Source: Clostridiales bacterium | Lineage (GTDB): Bacteria; Bacillota; Clostridia; Christensenellales; UBA1242 | NCBI GenBank assembly: GCA_918262735.1 | Contig: CAKJYJ010000014.1 | Coordinates: 1 to 63,061, forward strand | DNA length: 63,061 nt | Direction: 5' to 3' | Part shown: in pieces, positions 9,246-17,838 of the stretch | How positions within the stretch are numbered: the stretch's first letter is position 1 | Layout: the number at the start of each line of letters is the position of its first letter | Notes under the pieces: generated by a model | Told to the model about the DNA's origin: nothing | What the model saw: the letters and a program-made list of their open reading frames with translations, nothing else | The model's database searches: none | Position numbers and translations under genes: made by a program

Positions 9246-10064
9246 TTAATACTTATCTCCCTTTTCCTTGTTGCAACGCCTACATAAAGTTTGCAGGTTA
9301 TCATAGGTCGTTTTTCCACCTTTTGCTATTGGTTTAATGTGGTCTATTTCTAAATAGTCAAAGCAACCACTCCTACCACATATTCTACACCTGTATCCGT
9401 CACGTTTATAAATTGAAAATCTCATTTTATTAGAAACCCTTCCCCTTTCAACCCTGCATAAAGAATCCCAAATGCCCTTATCATTATAAAAACCGCCATT
9501 TTTATTATCCAACCTCTTAATTAACGGCAATATTTGGTCAGAAGTAAACGTTTTGCGTTTTGAAGCATAAATTTGCCCATTAATTTTAGAACAATATAAA
9601 GTTATCGTTATGTAAAAATGCAGAATTGGCTTTAATTTATACTGGTTAAATACTTCCTTTTCTATAGAATATAAATGCTTTTGATTTAATTTTTCTGTTG
9701 AACTATTGAAATTGCCAAATGAATTAATAGCAACTATTTCTTTACAATATAAGTCATATAAAACAATGTTATTATCAATATTCTTAATATCTTTAGATAC
9801 TTCATATTTTTTAAATTGCAATTGATAAATTAAATAATCCTCACAAGATATGTTATTGTAAAAATCGTTATTATCGTATACGTGTGAATCGTCATAACTT
9901 TTGCATTCATAAAAATGATACTTATCATTTATATCCAATAGTTGCTTTAAAGCAATGCTATTTTTTAATATGAAATCTTTATACTTTTTATTTCTTAATT
10001 TAAAAACAATATAAAACGTTATCAATATTGTTGATGAAATGCATAATATAATTAAAAAAAACAT
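9246..10064 (-). CDS. Membrane-anchored HNH endonuclease-like protein
   Basis: A 272-residue protein with an N-terminal membrane helix (MFFLIILCISSTILITFYIVF). A long Tyr/Asn/Lys-rich middle follows, and the C-terminus is an HNH nuclease domain: CRICG, LEIDHIKPIAKGG, then DNLQTLCRRCN. Both CxxC zinc pairs and the DH catalytic motif are present, so the domain looks intact. The start at 10064 is preferred: GGAGAG lies six bases upstream, and the earlier ATG overlaps the -10 box. A membrane-tethered HNH domain is unusual and could act on incoming DNA; no partner gene is adjacent. Role unknown. Confidence 0.75.
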   Translation of the reverse strand: MFFLIILCISSTILITFYIVFKLRNKKYKDFILKNSIALKQLLDINDKYHFYECKSYDDSHVYDNNDFYNNISCEDYLIYQLQFKKYEVSKDIKNIDNNIVLYDLYCKEIVAINSFGNFNSSTEKLNQKHLYSIEKEVFNQYKLKPILHFYITITLYCSKINGQIYASKRKTFTSDQILPLIKRLDNKNGGFYNDKGIWDSLCRVERGRVSNKMRFSIYKRDGYRCRICGRSGCFDYLEIDHIKPIAKGGKTTYDNLQTLCRRCNKEKGDKY

Positions 10065-10086
10065 TGTAGACTCTCCATATACAGAC

Positions 10087-10115
10087 ATTATAGCATATTT
10101 TTATTTATATGTCTT
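10087..10115 (-). promoter_or_regulatory. Promoter of the HNH gene
   Basis: On the minus strand AAGACA, 17 bp, then TATAAT with an extended-10 TG. The -10 overlaps an in-frame upstream ATG, which therefore cannot be the start and supports the start at 10064. Confidence 0.6.
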
Positions 10116-10215
10116 GAAAGTGTTTCAAAAAATTTTACAGCGCTTAACTGTATGCTCTTCTTGAAACGGGTCATTAATCCACACAGAAACAATCACACAA
10201 AACTAACTTTGTTAG

Positions 10216-10258
10216 AAAAAAGAGTGCATACTGGCATAAGCATATATACCACACTCTT
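10216..10258 (-). terminator. Likely terminator of the M1 peptidase gene
   Basis: AAAAGAGTG and CACTCTTTT arms enclose an imperfect inner stem and are followed on the minus strand by TTTTTTC. It lies about 65 bases after the stop. Confidence 0.6.
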
Positions 10259-10322
10259 TTCTATTTTTTATTTGTTTTTTATTATAATTAACGCCAATTT
10301 TTTTATATTTTAATATTGTTTT

Positions 10323-11792
10323 CTAAAATTCCCCAATAACAACATCCCCGTTAATCCAGGAATTAAAAAAACTATCCAAATTCTTCCCTGATGCCATGTT
10401 AAAACAATTTATCAAATCATCGGGGGTTGCAATTTTAAATTTATAACATTCGTAATAATATTTTAGACAAGAATCCAACCCTTTAGTGCCAACCAACTTT
10501 TCAAGTGATGCAAACATTAGCATACCTTTTGTGTATGACAAATACACATACTCACTCTCTGTGTCAAACTCATTTAACGGCCTCGCCATACTTGTTGAAA
10601 AATCATCTTTAACATCAGAATATATTTTAACAAAATTGGCATATGATTTAGACGCATTGTTAAATATTTCTTCACTTGAATGTCCATATTCTGGGTATAC
10701 ATCATAAAATTTTGCCGTGTTATAATCTGTTAGTCCTTCGTCCAAAAATCCGAACAAATACTGATTGTTTCCCACCACGCCATACCACCACTGATGACAT
10801 AGCTCGTGCACAACAACATTTATGTATGTGTCATAATCGCTTAAGCTATCTGATATTAAAACAATATTTGGATATTCCATTCCACCATGAACAAAATTCG
10901 CCTGAACAACGCTTAAATTCTCATACGGATACTTTCCATATTTTTTGTTCATGTTTAACACTTTTTTTATAACTTCCATAGTTGATTGTGAATTTTGGTC
11001 ATTGTAATAATAATATTGCAGATTCACACCATCACTCTTTTCATTAATAATATCAAATTTTTTAGATAGCACCATTGCAAAATCTCTAACATTATCTGCA
11101 ATAATTGTTGTTGTTAGCCTGCCATCCTCACCTGTGGTCTCTTGGCTGCCAGTACTTGCAAGTGTGTATTCGCTTGAATATGTTATACATACCTTATAGT
11201 TTGAAATCATACTGTAAAATGGGTCACCATTAGAATCATATAAATCGGTAACGTATCCCCCATTTTCATAAACGCATAGCACGGGATAATAATTACAAAT
11301 GTTTATTGTGTTCTCCCCATACCCAAGCCTATGATTAACATTGGCCAATTTAACTCTAAACCCCACCTCAAATTCAAAAAAATCATCTGGGTACAACTCA
11401 CCAATATTAATTTTAAGTATGTTGTCATCAATCCCTGTTATTTCATATGTTAAATAATCTTCATTATGGCTAACACTTTCAATACTTATTCCTCCATAAC
11501 TTTTGCCGTTTGGATAAGTTTTATCATAGTTTGCAAGCGAAACAATCTTTGCCTTTGCTCCATTTCTGTAGGCATTGGGATACAAATGTAAACAAATTGA
11601 CGTTAAGGCGTTGTCTGTGTAATTATAGAAACAAATGGTTTCTTTTCCATCTATCACATGCTCATTTTCATCATAAAACAACGTTTGCTCATATGTGCAT
11701 ATTTTTTGTTTTCCGTGAGGAAAATTGCAAAATAATACAACCCCACCAACAAAAAAAACAAACGCAATAACAAATAAAATCCATCTTTTCAT
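10323..11792 (-). CDS. M1-family zinc metallopeptidase
   Basis: An aminopeptidase-type zinc protease of 489 residues. The zinc site HELCHQWW (HExxH) is followed 18 residues later by the third ligand in LDEGLTDY, as in gluzincins. HGGMEYPNIV matches the substrate-facing GGMEN region of M1 enzymes. Residues 1-20 are a hydrophobic anchor or signal, so the catalytic part is probably outside. It is shorter than classical aminopeptidase N (~850) and lacks its C-terminal helical domain, like the compact M1 peptidases of Bacillota. No clear Shine-Dalgarno precedes ATG. It diverges from dnaD. Confidence 0.88.
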   Translation of the reverse strand: MKRWILFVIAFVFFVGGVVLFCNFPHGKQKICTYEQTLFYDENEHVIDGKETICFYNYTDNALTSICLHLYPNAYRNGAKAKIVSLANYDKTYPNGKSYGGISIESVSHNEDYLTYEITGIDDNILKINIGELYPDDFFEFEVGFRVKLANVNHRLGYGENTINICNYYPVLCVYENGGYVTDLYDSNGDPFYSMISNYKVCITYSSEYTLASTGSQETTGEDGRLTTTIIADNVRDFAMVLSKKFDIINEKSDGVNLQYYYYNDQNSQSTMEVIKKVLNMNKKYGKYPYENLSVVQANFVHGGMEYPNIVLISDSLSDYDTYINVVVHELCHQWWYGVVGNNQYLFGFLDEGLTDYNTAKFYDVYPEYGHSSEEIFNNASKSYANFVKIYSDVKDDFSTSMARPLNEFDTESEYVYLSYTKGMLMFASLEKLVGTKGLDSCLKYYYECYKFKIATPDDLINCFNMASGKNLDSFFNSWINGDVVIGEF

Positions 11793-11852
11793 ATTGTAAT
11801 TTATGATATGTTTAATTTGTTTATGAAAAAAAGTTGCTTAGCATTATTTTTG

Positions 11853-11881
11853 TTGATAAAATATTTATTATGTGATAAAAT
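11853..11881 (+). promoter_or_regulatory. Promoter of the dnaD-dnaI operon
   Basis: TTGATA (11853-11858), 17 bp, TAAAAT (11876-11881) in the context TGTGATAAAAT. It fixes the dnaD start: an upstream in-frame ATG at 11872 lies before the predicted transcript start. Confidence 0.75.
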
Positions 11882-11907
11882 TTACAACTAGTAAGGGAGT
11901 AATAACT

Positions 11908-13365
11908 ATGCCATTTTGCCAATTTTCATCAGAAAGTGTAATATCAAACTCAACAAGTGTTGATAATGTGTTTATCAATGAATTTTTACCATATGCAAAC
12001 GATACTTGTGTTAAAGTTTACTTATATGGGCTTTATAAATGCACAACCCCAAACACATATGACAATACCCTTCAATCATTTTCAACCGTTCTTGGTATAG
12101 ATGAAGAAGATATATACTCCGCATTTTTATATTGGCAAGAACAGGGTCTTGTTCAGGTTCTTTCAACCGAGCCTTTTGAAGTTATATACAACCCAATAAA
12201 AAGCGCAATAAGCAACACAAAAAAATATAATAAAGACAAATATGCAAATTTTAATATACAACTAGAAACCGTTCTAAAAGGCAAAAATATAACACTAAAC
12301 GAATACTATCAGTATTACGAATTTATGGAAGTTTACCACATGGAACCAGAGGCTTTAATTTTAATTGTGGAATATTGTGTTCGTGCAAAGGGCACAAAAG
12401 TTGGATATAGTTATGTTTTAACAATTGCAAAAAATTGGGCACACGATGGCATAACCTCATATGAAAAGGTGGATGAAAAATTAAGAGAACTTGAACAAAA
12501 TTCAACAGAAATTGGTGAACTGTTTGAAATTCTTGGAATAAAAAGAATTGCAACAATAGATGAAAAAGAATATTTAAATAAGTGGAAAAAGGACTATGGT
12601 TTCTCATTTACAACAATTAAAGAAATTTGCAAAAATAATAAGAAAAAGAAGAAAATAATAACAAATTTCGATAAATTGGACGCAATTTTTAAGAAATACT
12701 ATGAAATGAAGCTTTCAACCATCAAAGAAATTGAGAATTATGAAAAAGAAAAAGAGGGGCTTTATAAAGTTAGTAGAACTATCTGTAAGAACCTTGGTTT
12801 ATATTATGACAACATTGAACCAGTTTCAACCACATACACACAAAAATGGACCCTCATGGGCTTTTCAGATGACGTTCTTTTAAGCATAGCAAACTATTGT
12901 TTTAAGTCATCAATAAGAAGCCTTGACGGAATGGATAACATTATTAATAAGTTTTTCAAACTTGGAATTATTACAATGGAAGCGTTGAATGAATATTTTA
13001 ACTCTGTTCTAAAGGCTGACGAACAGATTAAAGAAATATTGGAAAAACTTGGTATGGTTAGAAACGTTAATAAGTTTGATAGAGACTTTTACAAAATATG
13101 GACAGAAGAATGGAACATATCTAGTGAATTATTGAACGAAGCAATTAACATGTCACAAAACAAAAACAATCCAATGCAATATCTAAACAGGCTCCTATCG
13201 CTATGGCATAGCCAAGGAGTAAAAAATATTGAAGAGTGCAAAAAATACAATCTTCAAGAAGGGCAAAATAAATCAAAGAATAATAGAAATTTCAGCACCC
13301 AAAGGGATTATTCCCAAATTGATGTAACTGCACTTTTTGATAATTTGGAAGAAATTGAATTATAG
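11908..13365 (+). CDS. dnaD: DnaD-domain primosome/helicase-loading protein
   Basis: Replication restart and initiation protein of the DnaB/DnaD family, acting with DnaI to load the replicative helicase. 485 residues, with an N-terminal winged-helix-like region (~20-95). At least two DnaD-type repeats follow: YYEFMEVYHMEPEALILIVEYCVRAK and, further on, WTLMGFSDDVLLSIANYCFKSS, with YLNRLLSLW near the end. The Y-x-x-x-I/L-x-x-W motif is typical. The start at 11908 has AAGGGAG 7 bases upstream and fits the promoter. The downstream dnaI gene begins 8 bases after the stop, the usual pairing in Bacillota. It may be closer to B. subtilis DnaB than DnaD. Confidence 0.85.
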   Translation: MPFCQFSSESVISNSTSVDNVFINEFLPYANDTCVKVYLYGLYKCTTPNTYDNTLQSFSTVLGIDEEDIYSAFLYWQEQGLVQVLSTEPFEVIYNPIKSAISNTKKYNKDKYANFNIQLETVLKGKNITLNEYYQYYEFMEVYHMEPEALILIVEYCVRAKGTKVGYSYVLTIAKNWAHDGITSYEKVDEKLRELEQNSTEIGELFEILGIKRIATIDEKEYLNKWKKDYGFSFTTIKEICKNNKKKKKIITNFDKLDAIFKKYYEMKLSTIKEIENYEKEKEGLYKVSRTICKNLGLYYDNIEPVSTTYTQKWTLMGFSDDVLLSIANYCFKSSIRSLDGMDNIINKFFKLGIITMEALNEYFNSVLKADEQIKEILEKLGMVRNVNKFDRDFYKIWTEEWNISSELLNEAINMSQNKNNPMQYLNRLLSLWHSQGVKNIEECKKYNLQEGQNKSKNNRNFSTQRDYSQIDVTALFDNLEEIEL

Positions 13366-13373
13366 GAGTTAAA

Positions 13374-14267
13374 ATGGATAATAAAATTCTGGCAAAAGCA
13401 CAAGGGATAATTGATGAAAGAAGACAATATGCAGAAGATGTTGCTAGAAACTTTTTGATGCAAGCATATAAGAACAACGATTTTAGAGATGGCTATAACA
13501 ATTTAAAAGAACTTGAAATTCAAACCGCCAGATGCGAAGCGTACGGAGAAAAAGTTGACAGAACGCCAATGCATGAATTAAAAACAAAACTTGAATTCAT
13601 TTTAAAAGATATGGGGTTAAATGGCACCGACTTAGAACCAAATTATGAATGTAGGCTCTGCAACGACACTGGTTACATAAAAGGAAAACCATGTGAATGC
13701 CTTAAAAAAGAAATAAACAATGTGCTTTTATCATATAGTGGATTTCAAGACAGATTACCAACATTTGAAGAAAACGAAATAGATAATCCCGCTTTTAGTT
13801 TTATGAAAAAATGGTGTGAAACCAAAAACGAAAAGTACAACGTTATTATATGGGGACCAACAGGAACTGGTAAAACCTATTTAACAGAGTGTGTTGCAAG
13901 CAAACTGATTGAACAAAACAGAATTGTTTTGTATACCACAGCCTTCAACCTTAATAATGCACTGCTAAATTATCACATAAGTTTTGACCCAAAAAGGAAT
14001 GAAATCATTGAACCGTACCTTTCTTGTGAGGCACTAATAATTGATGACCTCGGTAGCGAACCAATGATTAGAAATGTAACAAAAGAATACTTATACTTAA
14101 TAATAAACGAAAGATTGCTAAATCATCTCCCAACAATAATAACAACTAACCTAACCCCTGTGGACATTCTTAACACATATGATGAAAGAATATATAGTAG
14201 ACTTATGAGTAAAAAAACATCAGTTAGTATTAGCCTTGACGGAGAGGATTTAAGAATAAAAAAATAA
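13374..14267 (+). CDS. dnaI: DnaI/DnaC-type helicase loader ATPase
   Basis: AAA+ helicase loader, 297 residues. An N-terminal helicase-binding part carries a zinc site CRLCNDTGYIKGKPCEC at ~92-108. Walker A GPTGTGKT lies at ~161-168, Walker B is ALIIDDLGSE, and sensor 1 is IITTNLTP. This matches DnaI, which is a partner of DnaD/DnaB. It is cotranscribed with the DnaD-domain gene (TAGGAG ribosome site inside the upstream stop). The C-terminal end is complete, with the arginine-finger region ERIYSRLM. Confidence 0.92.
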   Translation: MDNKILAKAQGIIDERRQYAEDVARNFLMQAYKNNDFRDGYNNLKELEIQTARCEAYGEKVDRTPMHELKTKLEFILKDMGLNGTDLEPNYECRLCNDTGYIKGKPCECLKKEINNVLLSYSGFQDRLPTFEENEIDNPAFSFMKKWCETKNEKYNVIIWGPTGTGKTYLTECVASKLIEQNRIVLYTTAFNLNNALLNYHISFDPKRNEIIEPYLSCEALIIDDLGSEPMIRNVTKEYLYLIINERLLNHLPTIITTNLTPVDILNTYDERIYSRLMSKKTSVSISLDGEDLRIKK

Positions 14268-14294
14268 AAAACATCGCAAATAAGTGAAAAAATA

Positions 14295-15059
14295 ATGAAA
14301 AAATCAATAAATTTATATTTTAACAGCAAAATAAATACAAAACAAAAATTATTAGAAATAAAAAATTCCGGTTATGAGGAATTTTTTACTGGCATATTTG
14401 ATGGCGAAGAAACACTAACATTAACAGAACAAATAGACTATGCAAAATCAATCGGCCTCGGTTTAACTATGATTCACTGTGCTTACTATGACTTAAAATT
14501 AGATAGTTTTTGGGAAGAAGGTTCAGATGGCGAAGAAGTTAAAAATGAATATATACGACAAATAAATAAATGTGGCACATTAACTCGCAATTTTGTTATA
14601 CATCTACATTTAACACCAAATTACAAAACCAGCAGAATTGGACTGCATCGCATAAATGAATTATTAAAAGAATGCGAAAAGTATAATGTGAACCTTGCAG
14701 TTGAAAACTTATTAAAAGAAGATGATATCAAATATATTTTTAGCAACATATCACACCCATTATTAAAAATATGCTATGATTGCGGACACCAAAATTTTGC
14801 CACTCCAGATTTTGATTTAATGAAAAATTACGGAAAATATGTTTCTGTTTTACATATCCACGACAACAATGGAATATTAGATGAACACAAAATAATTGGC
14901 GAAGGCACAATAAATATTGAAAATTTGGCAAAAAATCTATCAAAATTTCCAAATTTAACACTTGCAAGCGAAATTAAATATCCAAATGAGGATTATAGGC
15001 TTGTTATAAAAAGAAATTTTGAGGCACTAACAAATTTGGAAAAATTAGTTTTACGATAA
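14295..15059 (+). CDS. Sugar phosphate isomerase/epimerase-type TIM barrel protein
   Basis: A 254-residue protein of the AP_endonuc_2/xylose isomerase-like superfamily. The metal-site residues are recognisable: IHLHLTPNY, AVENLLKE, CYDCGHQN, VLHIHDN and the final glutamate in ASEIKYP. Such enzymes isomerise or epimerise small sugars at a divalent metal; some act as endonuclease IV, but the spacing and short length fit the sugar enzyme group. It follows dnaI by 27 bases without a clear ribosome site, so expression may depend on the dnaI transcript. Substrate unknown. Confidence 0.75.
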   Translation: MKKSINLYFNSKINTKQKLLEIKNSGYEEFFTGIFDGEETLTLTEQIDYAKSIGLGLTMIHCAYYDLKLDSFWEEGSDGEEVKNEYIRQINKCGTLTRNFVIHLHLTPNYKTSRIGLHRINELLKECEKYNVNLAVENLLKEDDIKYIFSNISHPLLKICYDCGHQNFATPDFDLMKNYGKYVSVLHIHDNNGILDEHKIIGEGTINIENLAKNLSKFPNLTLASEIKYPNEDYRLVIKRNFEALTNLEKLVLR

Positions 15060-15073
15060 AATATAGTGGGAAC

Positions 15074-15089
15074 ATGAACAATTGTTCAT
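15074..15089. promoter_or_regulatory. 16-bp perfect palindrome, operator-like
   Basis: ATGAACAATTGTTCAT reads the same on both strands. It contains GAAC-N4-GTTC, the half-sites of the Bacillota LexA/DinR box. It lies in the convergent gap after the TIM-barrel gene, with a related element at 15788-15803. Function is not shown. Confidence 0.35.
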
Positions 15090-15104
15090 ATGTTGTGAAA
15101 AAAT

Positions 15105-15135
15105 AAAGGCAACAGCAAATACGTCTGTTGCTTTT
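15105..15135. terminator. Terminator between convergent genes
   Basis: GGCAACAG and CTGTTGCT arms with a 9-base loop and a T-rich tail on the plus strand; flanking A residues may allow use on the minus strand too. Confidence 0.7.
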
Positions 15136-15162
15136 ATATTTTGTAATTAAATCCGCAAATGC

Positions 15163-15774
15163 TTAGTCATTAAGTGGTTTTTCGTCTAAATATGTTGCCT
15201 CAACATCACTAACATGAAATAAAAGTGCCGTTGGGTATGTGTAAAACACATTTTCCAATCCATAAAAACCACCCTTTACCCTTGCATCAAATCCGCCCAT
15301 GTGCCAGTTGATTGCCATAGCTTCTTCTCTTGTTAGTCTTAAAAAACCATTAATAATATAAACAGATTTTTCGCCATGCCCATAAGGAAGCGTGTCTTCA
15401 ACCGTGTAAAATGGTTTTTGCACCCACACACCATCTTCCTTAACGTTTCTTAACTCTTGTTTATAAAAATTTGCCTTGCATATGTCATGAAATAAAGCAA
15501 TAATTGTTGCACTTTCTAAATTCATTACATCTTGCCAATTAACTCCATATTCAATTTTTAAGTTTTGAACAAAGCGGTTATAAACATTTATACTATGTTC
15601 GCACAAACCGCCTTCATATGCCGAATGGAATTTTGTGCTTGCTGGAGCCTCAAAAAAATCAGTTTTTTGCAAATAATCTAGCAGTTTTTCAATTCCCTCT
15701 CTTTTTATATTATCCTTGGCAATGTTTATAAATTCTTCCTTTAGTTGTTCTTTTGTTAATTTTTCTTCCATCAT
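15163..15774 (-). CDS. HD-domain hydrolase
   Basis: A 203-residue HD-superfamily metal-dependent phosphohydrolase. The metal ligands are H in GGLCEHSINV, HD in ALFHDICK (~94), and later H residues in LPYGHGEKS and NWHMGG. This arrangement resembles the HD part of YhaM-type 3'-5' exoribonucleases and related nucleotidases, without the OB-fold nucleic acid-binding part. A stand-alone nucleotide phosphohydrolase is therefore more likely. The start is either of two adjacent ATGs behind a GGGGGTGG site. A palindrome-like element lies 14 bases upstream. Confidence 0.75.
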   Translation of the reverse strand: MMEEKLTKEQLKEEFINIAKDNIKREGIEKLLDYLQKTDFFEAPASTKFHSAYEGGLCEHSINVYNRFVQNLKIEYGVNWQDVMNLESATIIALFHDICKANFYKQELRNVKEDGVWVQKPFYTVEDTLPYGHGEKSVYIINGFLRLTREEAMAINWHMGGFDARVKGGFYGLENVFYTYPTALLFHVSDVEATYLDEKPLND

Positions 15775-15787
15775 CCACCCCCTAAAT

Positions 15788-15803
15788 ATGAATATTTGTT
15801 CAT
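15788..15803. promoter_or_regulatory. Imperfect copy of the 15074 palindrome upstream of the HD gene
   Basis: ATGAATATTTGTTCAT shares the outer bases of the perfect palindrome at 15074-15089. It lies 14 bases upstream of the HD gene start, a plausible operator position. Confidence 0.3.
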
Positions 15804-15930
15804 ATACTTTTATCTGTCATTAAATGCTTATATTTATATTATCATAAATATATATTTCTTGTAAAATAAAAAACACACTTTATTTAATATATATTGTTAT
15901 AACTATTATTTGCATTTCATACAATACAAC

Positions 15931-16497
15931 ATGAATACTATTTGGTTTTTTATGATAATAACTTCTTGTGTTATGTTAATATTCAAAAATCCAGACACAA
16001 TTATTAACGCCTTGCTCGAAGCTTCAACCAGCAGTTTTGAACTATGTTTGAGTTTGGTTGGTATTTATGCCGTGTGGCTTGGTATTATTAGTATTGTGGA
16101 CAAATGTGGCCTTGGGGAAAAATTATCTAATTTTCTTTCTCCAATAATAAAAAAACTTTTCAAAACAAATAATAAAGAAGCAGATAAATATATTGCTATA
16201 AATTTGAGTTCAAATATTCTTGGGCTTGGTAATGCGGCAACCCCGAGCGGAATTAAAGCGATGCAACTTTTAGATGATAAAAGTGGAAAAATAACCCATT
16301 CTGGCATAGTTTTACTCTTAATTAACTCAATATCAATACAAATTTTACCAACAACGGTAATTGGGCTAAGACAGACCGCAGGCAGCACCAATCCAACAAA
16401 TATCATATTACCAACAATAATCACAAGCTTTTTTACGCTAATTTTTGTTCTTTTCTGTATTTTTCTTATTAAAAAATTAAGGGCTAAAAAAATATGA
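15931..16497 (+). CDS. spmA: Spore maturation protein A-like membrane protein
   Basis: A membrane protein of 188 residues in the nucleoside-recognition (Gate) family. NLSSNILGLGNAATPSG and the start MNTIWFFMIITS match SpmA. SpmA and SpmB act together; in Bacillus they contribute to spore core dehydration, but homologues occur in non-sporulating bacteria. The ATG at 15931 fits the family's N-terminus. An in-frame TTG lies 21 bases earlier. No ribosome site is evident. The stop codon overlaps the start of spmB. Confidence 0.88.
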   Translation: MNTIWFFMIITSCVMLIFKNPDTIINALLEASTSSFELCLSLVGIYAVWLGIISIVDKCGLGEKLSNFLSPIIKKLFKTNNKEADKYIAINLSSNILGLGNAATPSGIKAMQLLDDKSGKITHSGIVLLLINSISIQILPTTVIGLRQTAGSTNPTNIILPTIITSFFTLIFVLFCIFLIKKLRAKKI

Positions 16498-17000
16498 GTG
16501 TTTACATTTTTCCAACACTTATTGTTTTTTTATTGGTATACGCATTTATTAAAAAGGTAAATGTTTACAACTCTTTTGTGGACGGTGTCAAAGGTGCAAT
16601 AGGTTTATGTGTGAACATATTTCCATATATCGTTGCAATAATGTGCGCTGTTGCACTATTTAGAATAAGCGGTCTGGCAAATATTTTAATTAATATACTT
16701 AGCCCAATATTTTCATTCTTGGGTATACCAACTGAGGTTTCTGGTCTTGTGCTCCTAAGACCATTCACCGGCTCTGGAAGTTTTGCACTTCTAAATGACA
16801 TATATTCAACGTATGGGGTTGACACATATATATCAAAATGTGCATCGTGCATTATGGGAAGTAGCGAAACGTTATTCTATGTTGCAACTGTATACACTTC
16901 AAAAACATCAATCAAAAAATTATCATATGCCATACCAATCGGAATATTGGCAAATATTTTTAGTTCAATTGCCGCCTGCCTGATATGTAAAATTATTTAA
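16494..17000 (+). CDS. spmB: Spore maturation protein B-like membrane protein
   Basis: Partner of the preceding SpmA-like protein, 168 residues, with five or so membrane segments. It shows the family motif LLRPFTGSGSFALL and the CIMGSSETLFY stretch. It begins with ATGA overlapping the spmA stop, which implies translational coupling. No other sporulation gene lies in the window, so a sporulation role cannot be claimed from context. Confidence 0.9.
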   Translation: MSVYIFPTLIVFLLVYAFIKKVNVYNSFVDGVKGAIGLCVNIFPYIVAIMCAVALFRISGLANILINILSPIFSFLGIPTEVSGLVLLRPFTGSGSFALLNDIYSTYGVDTYISKCASCIMGSSETLFYVATVYTSKTSIKKLSYAIPIGILANIFSSIAACLICKII

Positions 17001-17006
17001 TAATGA

Positions 17007-17046
17007 TAAAAAAATAACGAAAATTCATAGATTTCCGTTATTTTTT
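17007..17046. terminator. Bidirectional terminator between spmB and gmk
   Basis: A long stem of AAAAAATAACG(G)AAA type (about 17007-17022 with 17031-17046) is flanked by A and T runs between convergent genes. Confidence 0.8.
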
Positions 17047-17057
17047 GTGGTTTGTTG

Positions 17058-17645
17058 TTATTTTTTTTGATTTTTTTGTTTTAATATCATATCTTTCTTT
17101 TCAAACTTTTTTATTAGTTTTTCAATTTCCTTTAACGCCTTTTGCATATCAATATTTTCAATAACCGCATCATAGTTCTTAACATAAGAAAACTCAAATT
17201 CCATTCTTGAAATTCTTAAATCGATGTCTCTATCTCCACGAGCAATTAATCTTCGAATAAGTTCTTCTTTTGGTGCAGTTAAAAATATTGATAAGACTTC
17301 TGTTTTTCCCTTTAGTGCTTCCTTAATGTTTTTTTGCCCCAATACACCAATATCTTTTATATAGTGATAATCACTGCTGTTTGCAATTTCTTCCAATGAA
17401 CTATTCAACATTCCATAAAAATTCTCGTGTATTTCTTCATGTTCAAATAATTCACCATTTTTAATTTTTTGCTCAAATTCTTCACGTGTTAAATATATGT
17501 ATGGGTTATGCATATCTTTATCTGTGCTTCTTGGCATTCTTGTTGTGCATGTTTGTAGCAATTTGATATTGTTATGACTTTCAAGTAATTTTGTTATTAG
17601 TGTATTTTTCCCAACACCAGCAGAACCCGATAAAATAATCAGCAT
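17058..17645 (-). CDS. gmk: Guanylate kinase-like protein
   Basis: Phosphorylates GMP to GDP with ATP; 195 residues, the usual length. The P-loop reads SGSAGVGKNTL, so the normal Ser/Thr directly after Lys is Asn. TRMPRSTDKD is the GMP-binding region (family TTRxPRxGE), and ARGDRD matches the lid (RGxxs). The start at 17645 has a perfect AGGAGG. The GMP-region Gly-Glu is replaced by Thr-Asp-Lys. These changes leave open whether it is the main guanylate kinase or a divergent paralogue; no second copy is in the window. Confidence 0.8.
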   Translation of the reverse strand: MLIILSGSAGVGKNTLITKLLESHNNIKLLQTCTTRMPRSTDKDMHNPYIYLTREEFEQKIKNGELFEHEEIHENFYGMLNSSLEEIANSSDYHYIKDIGVLGQKNIKEALKGKTEVLSIFLTAPKEELIRRLIARGDRDIDLRISRMEFEFSYVKNYDAVIENIDMQKALKEIEKLIKKFEKKDMILKQKNQKK

Positions 17646-17811
17646 ATTACCTCCTATACATTTCGAATAAATTTTAACAAAATGTATAATTTTTTGCAAA
17701 TCATTTTTAGAAATATTCCCAGCATTTTTATATGTATTATTTTGAACCGACTAATAGTGATTGCAATAATCCCAACTCCCAAAATAACAAAAGCTACTTA
17801 TCAACATAACA

Positions 17812-17833
17812 AAAAAGGAGCATTTTTTGCCCC
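17812..17833 (-). terminator. Short terminator of the gene at 17839-18744
   Basis: On the minus strand a GGGGC/GCTCC stem (one wobble) is followed by TTTTTT, only six bases past the stop codon. Confidence 0.6.
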
Positions 17834-17838
17834 AATCG

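Noticed and set aside
15931..17000. Evidence that the organism sporulates
   Set aside because: spmAB-like genes occur in non-sporulating bacteria and RicT has general roles; no sporulation-specific sigma or coat gene is present.
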